Shown here: piece after piece, positions 59,511 through 64,000 of the stretch
Layout: every line of letters begins with the position of its first letter
Numbering within the stretch: the first letter of the stretch is position 1
Source: JANWXR01 sp964608265
GTDB taxonomy: Bacteria > Chloroflexota > Anaerolineae > Anaerolineales > UBA6663
Direction: 5' to 3'
Length of the DNA stretch: 64,000 nucleotides
Assembly: GCA_964608265.1 (NCBI GenBank)
Contig: CAZSNP010000018.1
Coordinates: forward strand, 1-64,000
The notes under the pieces: model-generated
What the model was told of the DNA's origin: nothing
The model's input: the letters and a program-made list of their open reading frames with translations, nothing else
The model's database searches: none
Translations under genes and position numbers: made by a program

Positions 59511-59837
59511 GATTCTGGATTGATCGCATGTTTTGTGGCGCGTTCCACTTTGGCGCGTGCGGCGATTATACGCCGAACCCACCAATGCTTCACCGTTGGC
59601 TGCAGAGAAAAACTAACAGGCCGACGTGCAGCAGCGTATTGTGGTCTGAGAAATCGTTGCGCCCAAATTGATCTTTGACAGGTGTCTCGTGAGTCGTCCA
59701 CGACCACATAGACCACGAATCAAAAAAGAAAAACCAATCAACAGTCTCCGACTGTCAGACATGCGAGACAGAGAAGCCTTTGCCCTCGGGGCTTCTCTGT
59801 CTCAAATTGGATTCTCGTCGAGCAACCTCCTTCCGCC
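59511..59837 (-). terminator. Gap between radC and the nSTAND gene, with two hairpins
   Basis: No gene is seen. A 14-bp perfect stem GAGACAGAGAAGCC (59765-59778) pairs with 59790-59803. ACAGTC/GACTGT (59741-59755) follows on the minus strand and leads into TGATTGGTTTTTC and further T, which would terminate radC transcription. The segment next to 59511 should hold the promoter of target 2; none is clear. Confidence 0.65.
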
Positions 59838-60539
59838 TCAGAATCCAAGCCCCCTTTCTTTCAAAGACACCCAGCGACCGCCGCCCAGAATCACGTGATC
59901 GAGTAACTCCACGTCCAGGAGCTTGCCGGCTTCGCCCACCGCCCGTGTCACCGCCACATCCTCGGGGCTGGGGGATGGATCGGTGGACGGGTGGTTGTGG
60001 CTGAGAATGACACCCGCTGCGTTAACCTTCACTGCCTCGCGAAAGACCTCACTCACGCGGATCAGCGACATATTCAATGACCCGTGGTAAATCTGCACGG
60101 GCTGGCTCATCAAGCGGTTGCGCGTGTCGAGCAACAGCACATACAAATACTCCTGTTCGCGATGCATGAGCAACGGCTGGAGCACCGCGACCGCGTCCGC
60201 GGGTGAGCGGACCATCGGCCGGTCATCATCCGGCGTCAGCAGCCGGCGACTGATCTCCAGCGCCGAACGCAACCGCGCCGCCGTGGTCGCGCCGACGCCC
60301 TTCACCTGCGTGAGATCGGTCACGCTCGCGCGGGCCAACTGGTGCAGCGAGCCGAATTGATGGAGCAACTCGGCCGCAAGCTCCACCGGGCGCGGTCCGC
60401 CAATGAGCGCCGCCACTAACTCCGCCGAATTGCAGGCCGCGCTGTCCGCCGCGACGCGATAGGCCGGCCGTTCATGGATGGGCAGGGCAAAATGTTGAGC
60501 CCGGGCGCAGCCCGGAAACTCAAACGGTAATTGAGACAT
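59838..60539 (-). CDS. radC: RadC-family (JAB/MPN domain) protein
   Basis: The 233 aa protein has a helix-hairpin-helix region (VKGVGATTAARLRSALEISR) and a JAB metalloprotease-like domain with VILSHNHPSTDPSPSPEDVA (HxH...D zinc site) and LLDHVILGGGRWVSLKERG. RadC proteins are frequent in integrative elements and their role in repair is disputed. A terminator separates it from the upstream VWA gene. Confidence 0.94.
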   Translation of the reverse strand: MSQLPFEFPGCARAQHFALPIHERPAYRVAADSAACNSAELVAALIGGPRPVELAAELLHQFGSLHQLARASVTDLTQVKGVGATTAARLRSALEISRRLLTPDDDRPMVRSPADAVAVLQPLLMHREQEYLYVLLLDTRNRLMSQPVQIYHGSLNMSLIRVSEVFREAVKVNAAGVILSHNHPSTDPSPSPEDVAVTRAVGEAGKLLDVELLDHVILGGGRWVSLKERGLGF

Positions 60540-60561
60540 CGTGACCTCCTGAGAAACGCAA

Positions 60562-60589
60562 ACGGGCGGCTCCCGAAGGAACCGCCCGT
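60562..60589 (-). terminator. Terminator after the VWA gene
   Basis: The stem ACGGGCGGCTCC (60562-60573) pairs with GGAACCGCCCGT (60578-60589) with one mismatch and a 4-nt loop. On the minus strand it is followed by TTGCGTTTCTC. It lies 32 nt past the VWA stop. Confidence 0.72.
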
Positions 60590-60620
60590 CGCGTGCACAA
60601 GATTGAATGGTGGAGAAGCG

Positions 60621-62186
60621 TCAAGCCAGGCTGCGCAGCAGATCGCCCAGGCGTTCCGGGAGTTGCTCGGGCGAACAGACGATGAGCCAGCGGAACAGCG
60701 CCTTCAACTTCTGCTCATCGTCGGTGCTCTGGCCCAGATACACTCCAATGGGCGTGATCGCCCGGCTCTCCAGATGGCGCAAGTGTTTCAGAGACAACTC
60801 CCAGTCGTAGCCGCGCCGGCCCGAATACACCGGCTGGCCATCATGGATCACCACTAACACCTTCAGCCGTTCGGGCCTCGCTGCCAATTCGCGTTCGGCC
60901 AACTCGAGCCCCCAGAACAGGAACTCCATCGCCGTCGTGCCGCGATAGCCAGCGATCAGGGCTTTGGTCGTCTCGCGCGCCACGGGGGAGAGCGACTCGG
61001 TAAGCGGGAACGTCAGCCGATCTTCGTCCGTGTCGCTGTTCGCGCCAAAGGCCGCCATCCCAAGCGGGATTTCGAGCTGCGTCGCCGCCAGATACAGCGT
61101 CATCAGGGCCAGTTGCACATACGTCTCGGCGTCGGACATCGAGCCGCTGCGATCCACCAGCACATAGGCCGCCAGCGAACGCGGGGCGCGCTCCACACCC
61201 TGCGCCAGCAAACACGGCCTGTCCGGTGTGCGCAACTCCTGCCGAAAGGTGAAACGACCGCGCCACTCATGCGGGAGTGGATGGACATCCGGCTCGGGCA
61301 CCTTCAGCGCCTCGGCCAATTGGCGGGCGAGCGGCCGCGCCGCATCCTCCAGCGCCACATACGGCGCTGGCCGCAGAAACTCATCCTCAGCCACGACCGG
61401 AACATCATCGCTGCCCTCGACCCCCAGGCCCGGCTGTATCGTCGCGCACGCACCGGCGATGGACAGTGGCTCACCGTCGCGCTCGACGGGTATGCCGCGC
61501 AACGACGACCAGGACAAAATCGAACCGAGAGGCCGTGCTGACGGCGGCAGGCCGAGGATCTCCAACACCCGCCGCGCCAGCTCGATGACCGCCTGGGTCT
61601 CAGCCGCTGCCCACGCTTCTTCCACCAACGGCCGCACCTGCGACCACAGCGCTTCCCCAGCCGCGCTCACTTTCAGTTGCCTGAGCATCTGCTTCTCAGA
61701 TGTCCGCGCGTACGCCCAACGCCACGCCAGACAGCAACCTATGGCCTGCCAGCGCGGATCGGCCTCGCGCGACCTGAACCGCAAATAGCTGAGATCCCCC
61801 AACATCGTGATCGCCGGCGCGATGCCGGGATAGAAGCGCGTGATCAAACGCTCGATGCGTTCGTCTTCGAGGATGTTTGTCAGTTGGCAGAGCACATCCT
61901 CGCGCGCCTCCGGCCAGCTGCCGGTGAACAGCGCGTGCGCGACTTCGTGCGCCAGCAGCCCCTGCGTGGCGCGAAACTGCACCGTCACCCCTTCATCCGA
62001 GAACAACACCGGGTTGGCCTGGATCACCTGGCGCTTCGGATCGCAGAAGCCGGTGCCTTCCGGCTTGAGTGTGACGCGATAGCGGCGGCCGCGCAGCGGT
62101 GAGAGCAACGCCAACGCAAACGTCATGAGTCGCTCTTGCACCGCGCGCCACAACCACCACGTCTGGCGAGGATCGGTCGTTTTCAT
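60621..62186 (-). CDS. VWA-domain protein with HExxH motif (MoxR partner)
   Basis: The 521 aa protein has an N-terminal half with LLAHEVAHALFTGSWPEA (HExxH zinc-protease-like motif) and NILEDERIERLI, and a C-terminal VWA domain with the MIDAS sequence VLVDRSGSMSD, GYRGTTAMEF and LVVIHDGQP. This resembles CobT-like VWA proteins. Combined with the AAA+ gene immediately upstream it forms a MoxR-VWA pair, usually chaperone or remodelling systems. Whether the HExxH is proteolytic or structural is unknown. The ATG at MKTTDPRQTWW was chosen. Confidence 0.82.
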   Translation of the reverse strand: MKTTDPRQTWWLWRAVQERLMTFALALLSPLRGRRYRVTLKPEGTGFCDPKRQVIQANPVLFSDEGVTVQFRATQGLLAHEVAHALFTGSWPEAREDVLCQLTNILEDERIERLITRFYPGIAPAITMLGDLSYLRFRSREADPRWQAIGCCLAWRWAYARTSEKQMLRQLKVSAAGEALWSQVRPLVEEAWAAAETQAVIELARRVLEILGLPPSARPLGSILSWSSLRGIPVERDGEPLSIAGACATIQPGLGVEGSDDVPVVAEDEFLRPAPYVALEDAARPLARQLAEALKVPEPDVHPLPHEWRGRFTFRQELRTPDRPCLLAQGVERAPRSLAAYVLVDRSGSMSDAETYVQLALMTLYLAATQLEIPLGMAAFGANSDTDEDRLTFPLTESLSPVARETTKALIAGYRGTTAMEFLFWGLELAERELAARPERLKVLVVIHDGQPVYSGRRGYDWELSLKHLRHLESRAITPIGVYLGQSTDDEQKLKALFRWLIVCSPEQLPERLGDLLRSLA

Positions 62187-62237
62187 GGTTTTGTTTCCTT
62201 TGCAGAAAATGGGGAGGAGGGTGGGAAGCCGGGAGAG

Positions 62238-62312
62238 GGTGACAGGGTGACACGGTGACATGGTGACAAGGCGATCCATGCAATCACCCAGTCACCCCTG
62301 CACCCTGTCACC
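62238..62312. repeat. GGTGACA tandem and inverted repeats
   Basis: Four GGTGACA units with 1-2 nt spacers occur at 62238-62268. CACCCTGTCACC (62301-62312) is the inverse of GGTGACAGGGTG at the tandem's start, so a long imperfect hairpin can form in the intergenic space between the AAA+ and VWA genes. Confidence 0.7.
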
Positions 62313-62332
62313 TTGGCACTCCTTCATCGCCG

Positions 62333-63916
62333 CTACACTTCCGCGACCTCCCCCTTCGGCAGCACGCCCTGCGAGACCAGGTAGTCGGTGAGGCCGGCGT
62401 ATTTGGCCGAGCGCACCAGGCCGAGATGATCGCGGCCACAGGCCAGGTCGGCCCAGACGCGCTGCCCGAGGCGCATCACCTCCGCCACCGTCCGCGCGGA
62501 TTGCTGCGCGCACAGCCGCGCCCAGTTGAGGAGCGACGCCGTGTCGATACAGCCGGGCAGGTCGCCGTTGCGCCGCATCTGGCGCGTGTATTGGGCGACC
62601 AGGCACAGTGCCTGTGCGACCTTTGCCTCCAGCGGCACGCGCGCCTCGAGCAACATCAACTCCTGCGCCAGGGACAAATAATCGAAGTCCAGCACGAGGT
62701 CGAAGCGACGCCGCACGGCAGGGTCAAGCGGATACACCGCGTAATCGCCCCCGAAGTTGCCGGCGCCAATCACGCGCAGATGCTCGACCGGGCACCACAC
62801 GACTTCAGACGTGAGCGGCACTTCCACGACGTAGTAGTGGGCACTGCCCGCCACCGCCAACCCTTGCCGTTCACACAGCGCCTGCGACTTGGGGTTCATC
62901 AGTCCCAGCAGCAGGTTGAGATACTCGCGCCGCACGCGGTTGATCTCATCCAGGAACAGCACGACCGGTTCATGCTGTGCCTGCCGCATGGCCCGCAGCA
63001 GTGGGCCATCAACCCAACGCCGTTCACCGCTCACTTGCGGCAGGATCGCGCCCAGAAAGTCCAGGTCCGTCAGCCCCTCCTTGCCTTCGATCGTGATCAG
63101 CGCGGCCAGGCTCTCCAGCACCGCTTGCTGCACGGCATACGTTTTGCCCGTGCCGGTCGGGCCGGCCAGCAACACGTTCAGGCCCTCCTGCAATCCGCTC
63201 GCCAGTGCGGGCACCTGCCAACCGACGAACCCGTCAACCCTCGGCGACGGTGCTTTCGCCACTGACTTCGCCTTCGGGCGTTTGATGGGCGTCGCCTTGG
63301 TCAGCAACTTCTGCAGGGCGTCGGGATCGGTGAGGGGCGCGACATCCAGCGACACGCCGCCCGGCGCGCTCGCCCCGGTCGACTCCGCGATCTCGATCTT
63401 TGGAAAGCGATCGGCCCCCGGCGATGGCGAGGCATCGCCGTAGCGGCTGAGGTAATACAACTCGTCGCCGCAGCGCACCAGGGGTTCTTTGAGCGCCGGG
63501 GTCTTGCCGTGTTTCTGGTAGGCCGATTGCAGATTGACGTAGGCGCCCCAGAAATCCTGCGCGCGGGCCGGGTCAGCCAGGGCTTCGACGATGACGAGCA
63601 GCCCGAAGTGATAGGTGAGCTTGTTGGGCTCGCCGCGCGGCATGTGCCAGCGCGTGGCCGTCTGCCAACACCAGCCCGTGGCGCCGGGTGTGGATTTGCT
63701 GGCGACTTGCGCCTGCACCCCCTCGGCATGCAGTGTGCCTTGACGCACACCACCATCCAGCGCCGCGAGCAAGGCGCGCACCAGGATGGCGCTCACCGCC
63801 GCGACACTGGCGGCGTTGCGCCGCGCGGCGTATGCGAGTTCTTCGCTGCCCTTGAGCCAATCGAGGCCCTCATCGGTCAGCGCCGACTTCTTACGAAACA
63901 ACAGGCTTGCGTCCAT
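62333..63916 (-). CDS. MoxR/CbbQ-type AAA+ ATPase
   Basis: The 527 aa protein has an N-terminal domain of about 250 residues of unknown function and a C-terminal AAA+ module: Walker A LAGPTGTGKTYAVQ, DLDFLGAILPQ, Walker B VVLFLDEINRVRREYLNLLL, sensor GAGNFGG and the arginine-finger LDPAVRRRFDLVLDF. It resembles CbbQ/NorQ/CobS ATPases. It is upstream of the VWA gene, so the pair probably acts as one remodelling machine. The ATG at MDASLLFRKK was chosen; the 63917-64000 end holds nothing recognisable. Confidence 0.85.
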   Translation of the reverse strand: MDASLLFRKKSALTDEGLDWLKGSEELAYAARRNAASVAAVSAILVRALLAALDGGVRQGTLHAEGVQAQVASKSTPGATGWCWQTATRWHMPRGEPNKLTYHFGLLVIVEALADPARAQDFWGAYVNLQSAYQKHGKTPALKEPLVRCGDELYYLSRYGDASPSPGADRFPKIEIAESTGASAPGGVSLDVAPLTDPDALQKLLTKATPIKRPKAKSVAKAPSPRVDGFVGWQVPALASGLQEGLNVLLAGPTGTGKTYAVQQAVLESLAALITIEGKEGLTDLDFLGAILPQVSGERRWVDGPLLRAMRQAQHEPVVLFLDEINRVRREYLNLLLGLMNPKSQALCERQGLAVAGSAHYYVVEVPLTSEVVWCPVEHLRVIGAGNFGGDYAVYPLDPAVRRRFDLVLDFDYLSLAQELMLLEARVPLEAKVAQALCLVAQYTRQMRRNGDLPGCIDTASLLNWARLCAQQSARTVAEVMRLGQRVWADLACGRDHLGLVRSAKYAGLTDYLVSQGVLPKGEVAEV

Positions 63917-64000
63917 AGTGTGTGACTCCAAAAAGGGTGAGGGGAGATGGAGAGGCCAGTGAACGGTTCGTGTCCGCAGCCGGGCAGGGCTGCGTGTCAC

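Noticed and set aside
49000..59600. Whole 49-59.5 kb segment called as a prophage
   Set aside because: No capsid, portal, terminase or tail genes; only the recombinase suggests an integrative element.
62238..62268. Short tandem GGTGACA units considered as a CRISPR array
   Set aside because: Repeat units of 7-9 nt with no spacers of CRISPR length and no cas genes; no CRISPR array was seen anywhere in the window.

Overview
The window is GC-rich DNA with short intergenic gaps and many 1-4 nt gene overlaps. Secreted proteins carry the L-P-L-hydrophobic tails common in Chloroflexota (SLYLPLLQR at the end of the 17567-18370 product, VFLPLVLNN near the start of the 42355-43476 product). With a multicopper oxidase, DUF2277, RIO-type kinase and kinase-STAND proteins, this suggests an uncultured Chloroflexota (Anaerolineae-like) genome. 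A run of 100 Ns (12461-12560) shows it is a scaffolded assembly. The taxonomic call is inference.

Layout. 1-9.8 kb is a metal and redox block: the tail of a FeoA-fused metal regulator, a FeoB split into GTPase and permease, two isoprenylcysteine methyltransferase-like proteins, a TAT-exported two-domain multicopper oxidase, a ZIP transporter, then DUF3105, DUF305 and a Zn/Cd/Pb-type P1B ATPase. 9.9-17 kb holds tRNA-Ser, a chelatase gene in which AAA+ and VWA halves sit in different frames across an A10 run, an AbrB-like protein, a PPi-type phosphofructokinase, a RIO kinase behind a leader ORF and attenuator-like hairpin, and an MFS transporter. 17-24.5 kb is mostly minus strand: secreted proteins, a thioesterase, two GT2 glycosyltransferases, and a subtilisin beside a protein resembling its prodomain. 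24.8-49 kb is largely housekeeping (folC, lon, mfd, pth, ECF sigma-degV, miaB, lspA, rluD, threonine aldolase) with a kinase-nSTAND protein and a DUF2283 pair next to a duplicated gene tail.

49-59.5 kb is the accessory highlight. A large serine recombinase abuts and overlaps tRNA-Asp. Beyond it lies a complete diversity-generating retroelement (DGR): reverse transcriptase, Avd, one template repeat (TR) and two variable repeats (VRs). All 14 TR/VR1 differences and 19 of 20 TR/VR2 differences fall on template adenines. The VRs form the C-termini of two large conflict-type proteins: a TIR-NACHT-FGE protein and a DUF4062-nSTAND-FGE protein. The second is split by one in-frame TAG where its paralogue has TGG. 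avd is inverted relative to the RT and the two start codons abut.

59.8-64 kb carries RadC and a MoxR AAA+/VWA pair whose VWA protein also has an HExxH motif. The DGR plus its two STAND/NACHT targets is the most unusual system here: a hypervariable sensor domain attached to NTPase and TIR effector machinery. Its role in defence or self-recognition is inferred from domain content, not shown by the sequence.
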